A stretch of 64,000 nt of DNA. Origin: an uncultured Chitinophaga sp. (lineage in GTDB: Bacteria > Bacteroidota > Bacteroidia > Chitinophagales > Chitinophagaceae). The position numbers were made by a program, and so were the translations under genes. Positions 26,721 through 35,600 of the stretch are shown piece after piece (position 1 is the stretch's first letter; each line of letters opens with the position of its first letter). The DNA lies in assembly GCF_946479755.1 (NCBI RefSeq), contig NZ_CAMLHC010000003.1, positions 248,001-312,000 on the forward strand. The letters are read 5' to 3'. A model generated the notes under the pieces. That model saw only the letters and a program-made list of their open reading frames with translations, was not told the DNA's origin and did no database searches.

Positions 26721-27680
26721 ATGTATATGTCGTCTAGCGATGCACTGATAGCGGATGTCCGTCATTTTAACCGCTTTTATACCGGGGTAGTGGGCCTGTT
26801 GGACCAGCATATCCTCGAAAGCAAATTTTCACTTTCTGAAGTAAGGGTGTTGTATGAGATCGGGGATCAGGAAAAATGTACCGCCGGTCAGCTGATCAAT
26901 ATCATGAAGATAGACGGGGGATACCTGAGCCGCATCCTTAAGAAGTTCGAAACCGCCGGTTTGATCACCCGGCTCCAGTCACCCGCCGACGGCCGGACTT
27001 TCTTTCTGCAACTGACGGCCAAGGGCCGTAAGCTGATGACCGGCCTCAATGAAAGGTCTTCTGACCATATCCGGCAGATACTGGAGCCGCTGGAAGAACC
27101 ACAGCGGCTCCAGGTAACCGGCGCCATGAAAACGATTGAAACAGTATTATCGGGCGCCGCCCCGGCGGCGGCAACTTCGGATATCCATTTCCGTTATGAC
27201 CTGCAACCGGGCGATATCGGTTACCTGATATACCTGCACGGAGAGCTGTATGCCAAAGAATGTGGCTATAATTTTGAGTTTGAATCCTATGTATGTAAAA
27301 CATTCCAGGATTTCCTGTCCACCTACAACGCCAACAAAGACCGGGTGTTCCTTGCCATTGCAGACAACAGGATCGTGGGGGCGGTAGCGATACTGGGCTC
27401 TTCGCGTTACCTCGCCCAGCTGCGCTGGTTCATCGTACATCCCGACTACAGAGGCCGTGGGCTGGGCAAACGCCTGTTCGCTGAAGCCATCGCTTTCTGC
27501 CGGGAGAAAAATTATCAGAACGTTTACCTGCTGACGACCAGCCTGCAATCAACCGCCATCGATATTTACAAAAAGGCGGGGTTCCGGAAAACAGGGGAGA
27601 AGTTCCAGCAACTGTGGGGGCAGCAACAATATGAACAGCGGTATGATATGGACCTGACGGAATCAAAGATATTTCCGTAA
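26721..27680 (+). CDS. MarR regulator fused to GNAT acetyltransferase
   Basis: 319 residues from ATG 26721 (the ATG at 26727 is as likely; the ATG at 26679 lies inside the operator and promoter). Residues ~5-140 form a MarR winged helix (LSEVRVLYEIGDQEKCTAG, DGGYLSRILKKFETAGLI, the wing SPADGRTFFLQLTAKG). Residues ~165-310 form a GNAT domain with acetyl-CoA motif A VHPDYRGRGLGKRLFAEAI and the following DIYKKAGFRKTG. Such fusions are known; the GNAT part may modify a small molecule or the protein's targets. The 3' end overlaps the convergent DinB gene by 18 bases. Confidence 0.9.
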   Translation: MYMSSSDALIADVRHFNRFYTGVVGLLDQHILESKFSLSEVRVLYEIGDQEKCTAGQLINIMKIDGGYLSRILKKFETAGLITRLQSPADGRTFFLQLTAKGRKLMTGLNERSSDHIRQILEPLEEPQRLQVTGAMKTIETVLSGAAPAAATSDIHFRYDLQPGDIGYLIYLHGELYAKECGYNFEFESYVCKTFQDFLSTYNANKDRVFLAIADNRIVGAVAILGSSRYLAQLRWFIVHPDYRGRGLGKRLFAEAIAFCREKNYQNVYLLTTSLQSTAIDIYKKAGFRKTGEKFQQLWGQQQYEQRYDMDLTESKIFP

Positions 27681-28121
27681 CAACACAATCTGCCCCAGGT
27701 GATAGGCGTCGTGTTCTGCGAGGCCCTGCAAATAATAAATCGCTTTTTTATCCGTCCCCGGAAAGGTATCGAACAGTTCCGCTTCCGGAAACTTCCGGAT
27801 AGTGGCTGCCATCTGGTCAAAAGAATGTTCCAGCCGGTGGATGGTGGCCTGCCAGTTTTCTTCCCCGTGGTTTTCCGGCATATAAAAATCCGGGAGGTCT
27901 CCGTCTTTTTCAGGCGGTTCGTTATGCATGTACCGCTCTACCCGCTGGTGCCAGAAGATAACATGGTTCACGATCTGCCAGATGTTATTGGAGCCGTTCA
28001 GGGTTTTTACCGCCTGACGCGCATCGATGCGGGAAAGATGTTCCCTGAAAGTCACATCCAGCCAGGGTTTCCCATTATATAACGCTTCAATGGAAGAAGC
28101 GAGGTGTTCTGTAAGCTGCAT
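27663..28121 (-). CDS. DinB-like protein (YfiT/DinB four-helix metal fold)
   Basis: 152 residues. DinB superfamily four-helix bundle with three expected metal-binding histidines: one in IVNHVIFWH (about residue 53) and two in the HDAYHLGQI motif near the C-terminus. Members include bacillithiol or mycothiol-dependent transferases and hydrolases; the exact substrate is unknown. Its last 18 bases overlap the tail of the convergent MarR-GNAT gene. Confidence 0.85.
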   Translation of the reverse strand: MQLTEHLASSIEALYNGKPWLDVTFREHLSRIDARQAVKTLNGSNNIWQIVNHVIFWHQRVERYMHNEPPEKDGDLPDFYMPENHGEENWQATIHRLEHSFDQMAATIRKFPEAELFDTFPGTDKKAIYYLQGLAEHDAYHLGQIVLLRKYL

Positions 28122-28173
28122 AATTCGTAATTTAACTTATTTGTCGGTATTTTTAAAGTAAAACCCAAACGTT

Positions 28174-29811
28174 ATGAACCAAGTGGATCTGGAAACGAAC
28201 AAGAACGAAGATGCCATGAGACTGGCCATCAGCACCATGAAACAGCGCCTCGGTGTTATTGAACAGGGCGGCGGAAAAAAAAGCCTGGAAAAGGTACGCC
28301 AGCGGGGCAAACTGACGGCCAGGGAACGTATTCAATATCTGATAGACAAAGACACCCCTTTTACCGAGATCGGCGCCTTTGCTGCTTATGAGATGTACGC
28401 CGAATATGGTGGTTGCCCCGCTGCCGGCACTGTTGGCGGCATCGGCTATGTAAGCGGCCGCCAGTGTATGATCGTAGCCAACGACATGACAGTAAAAGCC
28501 GGCGCCTGGTTTCCCATGACCGGCAAAAAGAACCTGCGCCTGCAGGAAATAGCCATGGAAAATCATCTCCCGGTCATCTACCTGGTAGACAGCGCCGGGG
28601 TGTTCCTGCCCATGCAGGATGAAATATTCCCAGATAAGGAACACTTTGGCCGCATCTTCCGTAACAACGCCCGCATGAGCGCCATGGGCATTACGCAGAT
28701 TGCCGCCGTGATGGGCAGCTGCGTGGCCGGCGGCGCCTATCTCCCCATCATGAGCGATGAAGTGCTGATGGTGGAAGGCAACGGCTCTATCTTCCTCGCC
28801 GGCCCATACCTCGTAAAAGCCGCTATCGGGGAAGACGTAGATGCGGAAACGTTAGGCGGCGCCGTTACCCACACTGAAATTTCCGGTATCGCGGACTACA
28901 AATTCAAAACAGATGAAGAATGCCTCGACCAGATAAAAAGGATCGTCAGCAAAATAGGACAGGGGCCCACTGCCGGCTTTGACCGCATTGAACCCGCAGC
29001 GCCTGCACTGCCGGAAGAGGAGCTGGACAGCGTACTGCCGGCCGACAGCTCCCGTCCCTACGACATGCTCGATGTCATCCACCGCCTGGTAGATAATTCC
29101 GACTTCGACCAATATAAACAGGACTACGGTAAAAGCATCCTTTGCGGCTACGCCCGCATCGACGGATGGGCTGTAGGCATCGTGGCCAATCAGCGTAAAA
29201 TCGTGAAGAGCCGCAAAGGGGAAATGCAGATGGGCGGCGTTATCTACAACGACAGCGCCGATAAAGCAGCCCGCTTCATCATGAACTGCAACCAGAAAAA
29301 AATTCCGCTGGTATTCCTGCAGGACGTGACCGGTTTTATGGTGGGCAGCCGCAGCGAACACGCCGGCATCATTAAAGACGGCGCCAAACTGGTCAACGCG
29401 GTGTCCAATTCCGTCGTGCCCAAAATCACCATCATCATCGGTAACTCCTATGGCGCCGGCAACTACGCCATGTGCGGCAAAGCCTATGATCCCCGCTTTA
29501 TCTACGCATGGCCTTCCGCTAAAATAGCGGTGATGGGCGGCGAACAGGCGGCTAAAACACTGCTGCAGATACAGGTGGCTTCCCTCAAGGCAAAAGGCCA
29601 GGAAATCACGCCGGAGGAAGAAGCACGCCTGCTCAAAGAAATCACCGATAAATACAACAGCCAGACCACTCCTTATTATGCCGCTGCCCGCCTCTGGGTA
29701 GATGATATCATAGATCCCGCTGATACCCGCCGGCATATCTCTGAAAGTATCAAAGCCGCTAACAACGCGCCGGTTGAACAGGTGTTCAACGTAGGTGTGT
29801 TCCAGGTATAA
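28174..29811 (+). CDS. Acyl-CoA carboxylase beta (carboxyltransferase) subunit
   Basis: 545 residues, the length of methylcrotonyl- or propionyl-CoA carboxylase beta chains. Contains both crotonase-like halves with the oxyanion glycines: VMGSCVAGGAYLPIMSDEVLMV in the N-half and GNSYGAGNYAMCGKAYDPRF plus AVMGGEQAAKTLLQIQ in the C-half. These details fit MccB-type enzymes (leucine breakdown) slightly better than PccB. The biotin-carrying alpha subunit is not adjacent, so the partner is elsewhere. No signal peptide; cytosolic. A 26-base perfect inverted repeat begins 7 bases after the stop. Confidence 0.9.
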   Translation: MNQVDLETNKNEDAMRLAISTMKQRLGVIEQGGGKKSLEKVRQRGKLTARERIQYLIDKDTPFTEIGAFAAYEMYAEYGGCPAAGTVGGIGYVSGRQCMIVANDMTVKAGAWFPMTGKKNLRLQEIAMENHLPVIYLVDSAGVFLPMQDEIFPDKEHFGRIFRNNARMSAMGITQIAAVMGSCVAGGAYLPIMSDEVLMVEGNGSIFLAGPYLVKAAIGEDVDAETLGGAVTHTEISGIADYKFKTDEECLDQIKRIVSKIGQGPTAGFDRIEPAAPALPEEELDSVLPADSSRPYDMLDVIHRLVDNSDFDQYKQDYGKSILCGYARIDGWAVGIVANQRKIVKSRKGEMQMGGVIYNDSADKAARFIMNCNQKKIPLVFLQDVTGFMVGSRSEHAGIIKDGAKLVNAVSNSVVPKITIIIGNSYGAGNYAMCGKAYDPRFIYAWPSAKIAVMGGEQAAKTLLQIQVASLKAKGQEITPEEEARLLKEITDKYNSQTTPYYAAARLWVDDIIDPADTRRHISESIKAANNAPVEQVFNVGVFQV

Positions 29812-29817
29812 AATGTA

Positions 29818-29907
29818 CATTTTCGGATTTTCGATTTTTTGATATTGATAATCTATACGGGTTCATCCACCGGAATTTCAAATCAAAAAATCGAAAATCC
29901 GAAAATG
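29818..29907. repeat. Long intergenic inverted repeat A (26-base perfect arms)
   Basis: Left arm 29818-29843 (begins CATTTTCGGATTTTCG) is the exact reverse complement of the right arm 29882-29907, with a 38-base spacer. The arms share the pattern GGATTT..GATTTTTTGAT with repeat B at 40157-40255. It can act as terminator for the carboxylase gene; the right arm ends five bases before the rnhA -7 box. Confidence 0.85.
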
Positions 29908-29911
29908 ACAA

Positions 29912-29919
29912 TATATTTG
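29912..29919 (+). promoter_or_regulatory. -7 element of rnhA, near-leaderless
   Basis: TATATTTG fits TAnnTTTG exactly; the ATG of rnhA is only seven bases after its last G, so transcription is expected to begin at or next to the start codon. Confidence 0.55.
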
Positions 29920-29925
29920 CGCGCT

Positions 29926-30384
29926 ATGGCAGAATTGCAGATATATACGGATGGCGCCTCCCGCGGCAATCCCGGACCCGGAGGTTACGGAGTGGTATTG
30001 TTATGGGGCAGCATGCGCAAAGAATTGTCGCAGGGTTACCGTAAAACCACCAACAACCGGATGGAACTGCTGGCAGTAATCACCGCACTGGAAGCGCTGA
30101 AGAAAGACGGACTGGAAGTGACCATTTTTACCGACAGTAAATATGTGGTGGACAGCATCGAGAAAGGATGGATATGGGGCTGGGTAAAGACCGGTTTTAA
30201 AGATAAAAAAAACAAAGACCTGTGGATGCGCTTTATCCCGCTCTACAGAAAACATAAAGTGAAAATGCAGTGGGTGAAAGGCCATGCCAGCAACCCGCTG
30301 AACAACCGTTGCGATGAACTGGCCACACAGGCTGCCGACAGTGGCAACTGGCTGATAGACCAGGGCTTCGAAAGCGGAAATTAA
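29926..30384 (+). CDS. rnhA: Ribonuclease HI
   Basis: 152 residues from the ATG at 29926, chosen because the family motif begins at once (AELQIYTDGASRGNPGPGGYG) and because the promoter -7 box lies just upstream; the ATG at 29839 falls inside the inverted repeat. Catalytic carboxylates D in YTDGA, E in NRMELLA, D in FTDSKYVV and the last D in NNRCDELA are all present, with HASNPLNNRCDE for the His loop. It removes RNA from RNA-DNA hybrids in the cytosol. The YidE-type transporter gene follows by 56 bases. Confidence 0.95.
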   Translation: MAELQIYTDGASRGNPGPGGYGVVLLWGSMRKELSQGYRKTTNNRMELLAVITALEALKKDGLEVTIFTDSKYVVDSIEKGWIWGWVKTGFKDKKNKDLWMRFIPLYRKHKVKMQWVKGHASNPLNNRCDELATQAADSGNWLIDQGFESGN

Positions 30385-30440
30385 CCATCGCCGAACCAAC
30401 TGGCGGCCCGGATTGTAATATAGACGGAAAAACTTCGTTT

Positions 30441-32156
30441 ATGCTTACCTGGCTGATAGAAACCCTCCAGAAATACCCGGAAATCGCCGTCATGTTAACC
30501 CTGCTCATTGGTTTTCTCCTCGGCAAAATACGTATCAAAGGTTTTACACTCGGTACTGTGACCGGCGTATTGCTGGTGGGAATTGTCATTGGCGGCATAC
30601 ACATACAGATACCGGGTGCGGCCAAATCCATTTTTTTCCTGCTGTTCCTGTTTTGTACCGGCTACAGCATCGGGCCGCAGTTTTTTCAGGGACTTAAAAA
30701 AGACGGGCTGCCGATAGCGGCCTTCTCGTTTATCGTCTGCTGCAGCAGTCTTTTTTTCTGCTGGGCCATCGCCTCCATCCTGCAGTTTGATACAGGCACG
30801 ACCGCCGGGCTGATGTCCGGCGCCAATACCTGCTCCGCTATCATCGGCGTTGCTTCCAATACCATCAATGAACTGGACATCAGCATGGCGGACAAAGAGC
30901 GGCTGGTCAACCAGATCCCGGTGGCCTATGCGGTCACCTATATCTTCGGAACGGCCGGTACCAGCTGGTTCCTGTCGGTCGTCGGCCCCTGGTTCATGTC
31001 CGGCAGCAGGGAAAAACTGATAGAAGAAACCCGTAAACTGGAAGCGACGCTCACCGATGCCAATACAGAAGACGACGGTGATATTAAAAACGCCTATGAT
31101 CATGTGGCTTTCCGGGCATACCTCGTCAACAATGAACTGGTAGGGGAAGATGGAAAGTCGGTGGCGGAACTGGAAGCGTCTTTCCGGCGTAAGAAAAGAG
31201 TGTTGTATGTGCTGCGCGTCAGGAGGGAAGGGGAGATGATGGAGACCCCGCAGGATTTTGTGGTCCGCCAGGGAGATATTATCGCTGTTGGCGGGCAACG
31301 GTCCGCCGCCATCGCTTCAGGCGCTATGCTGGGCAAGGAAGTCGCCGATGCCGACCTGCTGACATTCCCGGTACAGGCCATCAATGTGGTGATCAGTAAA
31401 AATACCGCCATCAATAAACCTATTAAGTTGCTGGTGCGGCAACCACAGCTGCATGGTATCAGCGTCCGGAAAATTACGCGCGCCGGTATTGAAATACCGC
31501 TGGAGGCCAATACCATCGTGCAAAAAGGCGACGTGGCCGAACTGGTGGGCATACAGGAAGAGCTGGACCTCGCCGTGCCTATATTGGGATTTAAGGAGCG
31601 GGCAGGCGTGGAAACCGATATTCCCTACCTGGCGGGCGGTATTGCCCTGGGCGCCCTGGTAGGCGCCATGAGCGTGCGGTTCGGTAATGTGCCGGTAGAG
31701 CTGAGCACCAGCGGCGGCGCGTTGCTGGCCGGTCTTTTCTTCGGCTGGCTGCGCAGTGTCAATCCGCGTTTCGGGTATATCCCGCCTTCGTCACAGTGGG
31801 TGCTCACCAAACTGGGGCTGCATGTGTTTATTGCCATCGTGGGACTTACCGCCAGCGATGGATTTTTACAGGGCCTGAAGCAGGAAGGCCTGACGCTGTT
31901 CCTCGCCGGTCTGGTGCTGAGCCTGTTGCCTATGGTGGTAGCGCTGTTTCTCTCCAAATATGTTTTCAAATTCCATCCGGCCATCGGTTTGGGGGCGTGT
32001 GCCGGCGCACATGACGAATCAGCACCGTTGCTGGCCGTACAGGATGCGCTGAACAGCAAGGTGCCTGCGTTGGGCTATACGGTCGCTTATGCCGTCGCTA
32101 ATATCACGCTCACCACTTCCGGTGTTATCATTGTACTACTGATGCATAAAGGGTAA
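30441..32156 (+). CDS. AspT/YidE-type antiporter with two RCK_C (TrkA_C) domains
   Basis: 571 residues. Two membrane blocks (about residues 1-190 and 395-571) enclose a cytoplasmic part with two TrkA_C-like domains (about 205-290, 295-385; FVVRQGDIIAVGG and IVQKGDVAELVGIQEELD). The repeated motif GANTCSAIIGVAS in the first block and GACAGAHDESAPL in the second are those of the aspartate:alanine exchanger family, where AspT swaps aspartate for alanine. The real substrate of the YidE branch is undefined. Its gene lies 56 bases after rnhA and may be read with it. A hairpin region follows before the SusC pair 2 promoter. Confidence 0.88.
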   Translation: MLTWLIETLQKYPEIAVMLTLLIGFLLGKIRIKGFTLGTVTGVLLVGIVIGGIHIQIPGAAKSIFFLLFLFCTGYSIGPQFFQGLKKDGLPIAAFSFIVCCSSLFFCWAIASILQFDTGTTAGLMSGANTCSAIIGVASNTINELDISMADKERLVNQIPVAYAVTYIFGTAGTSWFLSVVGPWFMSGSREKLIEETRKLEATLTDANTEDDGDIKNAYDHVAFRAYLVNNELVGEDGKSVAELEASFRRKKRVLYVLRVRREGEMMETPQDFVVRQGDIIAVGGQRSAAIASGAMLGKEVADADLLTFPVQAINVVISKNTAINKPIKLLVRQPQLHGISVRKITRAGIEIPLEANTIVQKGDVAELVGIQEELDLAVPILGFKERAGVETDIPYLAGGIALGALVGAMSVRFGNVPVELSTSGGALLAGLFFGWLRSVNPRFGYIPPSSQWVLTKLGLHVFIAIVGLTASDGFLQGLKQEGLTLFLAGLVLSLLPMVVALFLSKYVFKFHPAIGLGACAGAHDESAPLLAVQDALNSKVPALGYTVAYAVANITLTTSGVIIVLLMHKG

Positions 32157-32357
32157 GATCAATATATGATAGTCCGAAAGCAGGTATAACTGCTCAAAAC
32201 AAACATGATAAGCTCGCGGAAAAATCTAACATGATAAGCCCGCTGCGTATGCAGTATCGGGCGTCCACGCTGATGGCCGCAGGACTACAGCTGCGGCTAT
32301 TTAGCAGTATTCCGTTCATCACAGTTTTCCATCACCGTTCAACTTTTTTAACATTTC
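32157..32357 (+). other. Spacer with two hairpins and a 16-base direct repeat
   Basis: No gene. Two copies of AACATGATAAGCYCGC occur about 28 bases apart (near 32204 and 32229). GCCCG-CTGC-gtat-GCAG-tat-CGGGC (32238-32262) and GCCGCAG...CTGCGGC (32276-32297) are stable hairpins and may end the transporter transcript, although no T-run follows. Confidence 0.4.
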
Positions 32358-32390
32358 TTTTGTTGTTTACGTACAAACACCATAGCTTTG
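32358..32390 (+). promoter_or_regulatory. Promoter of the SusC/SusD pair 2 leader
   Basis: TTTTG (32358-32362), 20 bases, then TAGCTTTG (32383-32390): both match the Bacteroidota -33 and -7 elements at correct spacing. Between them TGTTT-N6-AAACA (32364-32379) is an inverted repeat, and an imperfect palindrome around CTATAG (ACTA 32397-32400, TAGT 32412-32415) lies at the expected start of transcription; either could be an operator. Confidence 0.65.
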
Positions 32391-32436
32391 CGTCCCACTA
32401 GTCTATAGGATTAGTAGAATATTGAAAGGTTAAATT

Positions 32437-32517
32437 ATGAGAAAGAGGAAACCAATAATGGAAATGAAGAACCAACCGGGTCAACGCATCAACCAAAGTT
32501 GTTGTTGCTGTAGTTAA
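32437..32517 (+). CDS. Leader peptide with terminal poly-cysteine run
   Basis: A 26-codon open reading frame, ATG 32437 to TAA 32517. GAAAGG seven bases before the ATG is a Shine-Dalgarno-like site, unusual in Bacteroidota. The product starts MRKRKP, is basic and polar, and ends Ser-Cys-Cys-Cys-Cys-Ser-stop; the Cys codons TGT TGT TGC TGT are at 32500-32511. It is too short for a folded protein and lies between a strong promoter and SusC pair 2. The layout is that of a leader peptide whose translation reports on charged tRNA-Cys. Cysteine attenuators are known in actinobacteria; for this locus the role is inferred. Confidence 0.6.
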   Translation: MRKRKPIMEMKNQPGQRINQSCCCCS

Positions 32518-32667
32518 AACCAATCACTATCTGCACGCAGGTCTTCCGGGACAACGTTTACAGCAACATATCTGTTTCCGGAAGGCAGCTGTCACAGTAC
32601 ACACAATACAAAGGAGGCTAAGCTGGTGTTATCTGCTTTGAGGCAGGTACCGGCCTGTTATTGCCTT
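32504..32667 (+). promoter_or_regulatory. Candidate cysteine-responsive attenuator
   Basis: GTTGCTGTA within the Cys codons (32504-32512) is the perfect complement of TACAGCAAC (32559-32567). That second segment is in the loop of hairpin CTTCCGG (32543-32549) / CCGGAAG (32578-32584), whose base is extended by CTGC (32531-32534) / GCAG (32585-32588); CTGC can instead pair locally with GCAG at 32537-32540. A last hairpin, AGGCA (32641-32645) / TGCCT (32662-32666), is followed by TTATT and could be a weak terminator. A ribosome stalled on the Cys codons would prevent the first pairing and change the folding downstream. Confidence 0.45.
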
Positions 32668-32699
32668 TATTCGTTCTCTAAACCAATCAACATAGATCT

Positions 32700-35600
32700 A
32701 TGTTACAACGATTGCTGATTCTTCTACTGCTGCTGGGGCCACTGGCAGCGTTTTCACAGGTACGTACCGTTACAGGCACCGTGCTGTCGGCCAAAGACAA
32801 GGAGCCACTGCCCGGCGCCACCATCGTCATTAAAGGAACGACGAAAGGTGTGCTTACTGGGCCTGACGGTTCTTTCCGGCTGGAAGTCACAGATCCCGCC
32901 GCCACCACACTGGTCGTTAGTTATGTAGGCATGACCTCACAGGAAGTGCCTGTCAGCACCGCACCCATCACCGTCACCCTGCAGTCCGCCGGTAAGGACA
33001 TCGACGAGATCGTGGTGATTGCCTATGGTACCACCAAAAAGAGTTCTTATACCGGTTCGGTATCACAGATAAAGGGTGCTGAACTGGAAAACCGCCAGGT
33101 GTCCAGCGTTACCAAAGCGCTGCAGGGGCTCGCTTCCGGGGTGCAAAGTGCTTCCCAGAGCGGACAGCCTGGTTCTGACGCGACCATCCGCATCCGCGGC
33201 GTTGGTTCCATCAACGCCTCCGCAGACCCGCTCTACGTAGTGGACGGGGTGCCTTACGGCGGTAACCTCAGCGCTATCAATCCTTACGACATCGAATCCA
33301 TCAGCGTGCTGAAAGACGCGGCCTCCGCTGCTTTATACGGCTCCCGCGGCGCCAACGGTGTGATCATCATCACCACCAAAAAAGGAAAAGCCAAAGGCAG
33401 TAATATAGACGTCCGCGTTAGCCAGGGCTTCTCTAAAAGAGCCGTGAAAGATTATGACAGGATGTCTACCGATCAATACTTCCCGATGTTCTGGCGTGCG
33501 CTGTTCAACGAAAACCTGACCAGCCAGGACTCCATCGCTGCCGCCAGGAACGCGAGCCGCGACCTGGTAGGAGAGCTGGGCATCAACCCCTATGGCAGCG
33601 CGTTCCCTGAGCCGGTAGGCACCGATGGTAAACTGGTGGCCGGCGCCAAACCACTGTGGAACGATGACTGGAACAAAGCCATGCAGCGCACCGGTCACCG
33701 CACAGAAGCCAACGTGGCTATCAGCGGCGCTACCGATAAAACCCGCTACCTGATCTCCGGTGGTTACCTCGATGACCAGGGCATTTATCTCGGCTCCGGC
33801 TTTAAACGTTACACCGTTCGTTCCAATGTAGACATAGACGCCCGTAAATGGCTGAAAGTAGGCCTGAACCTCAGTGCCGCACACTCCGACCAGCAGGCGC
33901 CTCCCTCAGAAGACAGCCGCAGCGATAACTATATACAATACGGCCGCCTCATGGGACCCATGTATCCTGTATATCAGCGCGACCTCAATACCGGCGCCTA
34001 TCTTCTCGATGCAAAAGGCGGCAAAATATTCGACTACGGCGACTACCGTCCCGACCCGGCTAACCCCCGCACCAACCTGGTACAGACCTCCGGCATCGAC
34101 AAGCACAATGTGCTCCGCGATGACGTATCCGGCCGCTTCTTTGCCGAAGCGACCCTCTATAAAGGACTGAAGTTCAAAACCAGCTACAATGCGGACTACT
34201 CCAACCGCGTAGGTCACGACTATACAAATCCTACCCTCGGTTTCGACGCCGAAGTAGGCGGTACCGTATCAAAAGCCAACTACCGCACTTTCAGCTGGAC
34301 GTTCAACAACCTCCTGACTTATGAAAACACATTCAACGAAAAACATCACCTGAATGTGTTGCTCGGCCAGGAAGCCTATAAATTCAAATACACTTTCCTT
34401 TCCGGATCTAAATCCGGCTTCTCCGTACCTGGCGTCGACGAACCCGCTGATGCTGCACTGATCGGTAGCTTCGACGGTTACTCCGACAACTACAGGCAGA
34501 GTTCTTTCCTCGGAAGAGCCGAATACGACTATGCCAATAAATACTTCTTCTCTACATCACTGCGCCGCGACGGATCTTCCCGCTTCGCACCCGACCGCCG
34601 CTGGGGTACTTTCTGGTCAGTAGGCGCTTCCTGGAAACTGACGGAAGAAACTTTCCTGAAAAACAGTTCCTGGCTCAACCTCCTGACGCTGCGTGCCAGC
34701 TACGGCGGACAAGGTAATGACAACCTCGGTACCGATCGTTACTATAACTACCTGCCACTGTATTCTGTTAACAGCAACCTCGGACTGGGCGGTACTTTCC
34801 GCGAATACCTGTTCAACGACAGGCTGAAATGGGAAACGAACCTCAACCTCAACATCGGGGTGGACTGGGCCATGTTCGACAACCGCTTCAGCGGCAGCGC
34901 GGAATTCTTCGTCCGTAAATCACAGGACCTGCTGTATTCCAGGCCTAAAGCACCTTCTACCGGTTACGCTTCAGTAGACGAGAACGTAGGCGCCCTGAAA
35001 AATACCGGTATAGACCTCAACCTGCATGGTACGCCTATACGTACAAAAGACTTCAGCTGGACGGTTGATCTCAATGTGACGCACTACCGTAACAAGATCA
35101 CCAGCCTGCCACAGCAGGAAATCATCAGTGGCACCAAAAAACTCATGGTGGGCAAATCTATCTATGATTTCTACCTGCGCGAATGGGCCGGCGTAAATCC
35201 GAATACGGGTGAGGCACAGTGGAAATATACCAATCCGGATGGCAGCATCAAGGATACTACTAACTACAGCAAAGCTTCCCTGTATTACTCCGGTTCTTCA
35301 CTGCCGGACCTGTATGGTGGTCTGACCAACACATTCACCTATAAAAATTTCTCCCTGTCTTTCCTGATCGTGTATAGCATCGGTGGTAAAATACTCGACA
35401 ACGACTACACTTTCCTGATGGGATTGGGTGGTTCTGCCGGTCGCGCATGGTCTACCGAAGTGCTGGACGCGTGGACGCCTACCAACCGTAACACAGACGT
35501 GCCGCAGGTAAGTACCGTAGCGCCCAGCTGGACAGCCGCTTCCACGCGCTTCCTGTATGACGCTACCTATGCCAGACTGAAAAGCCTGAATCTTAGCTAC

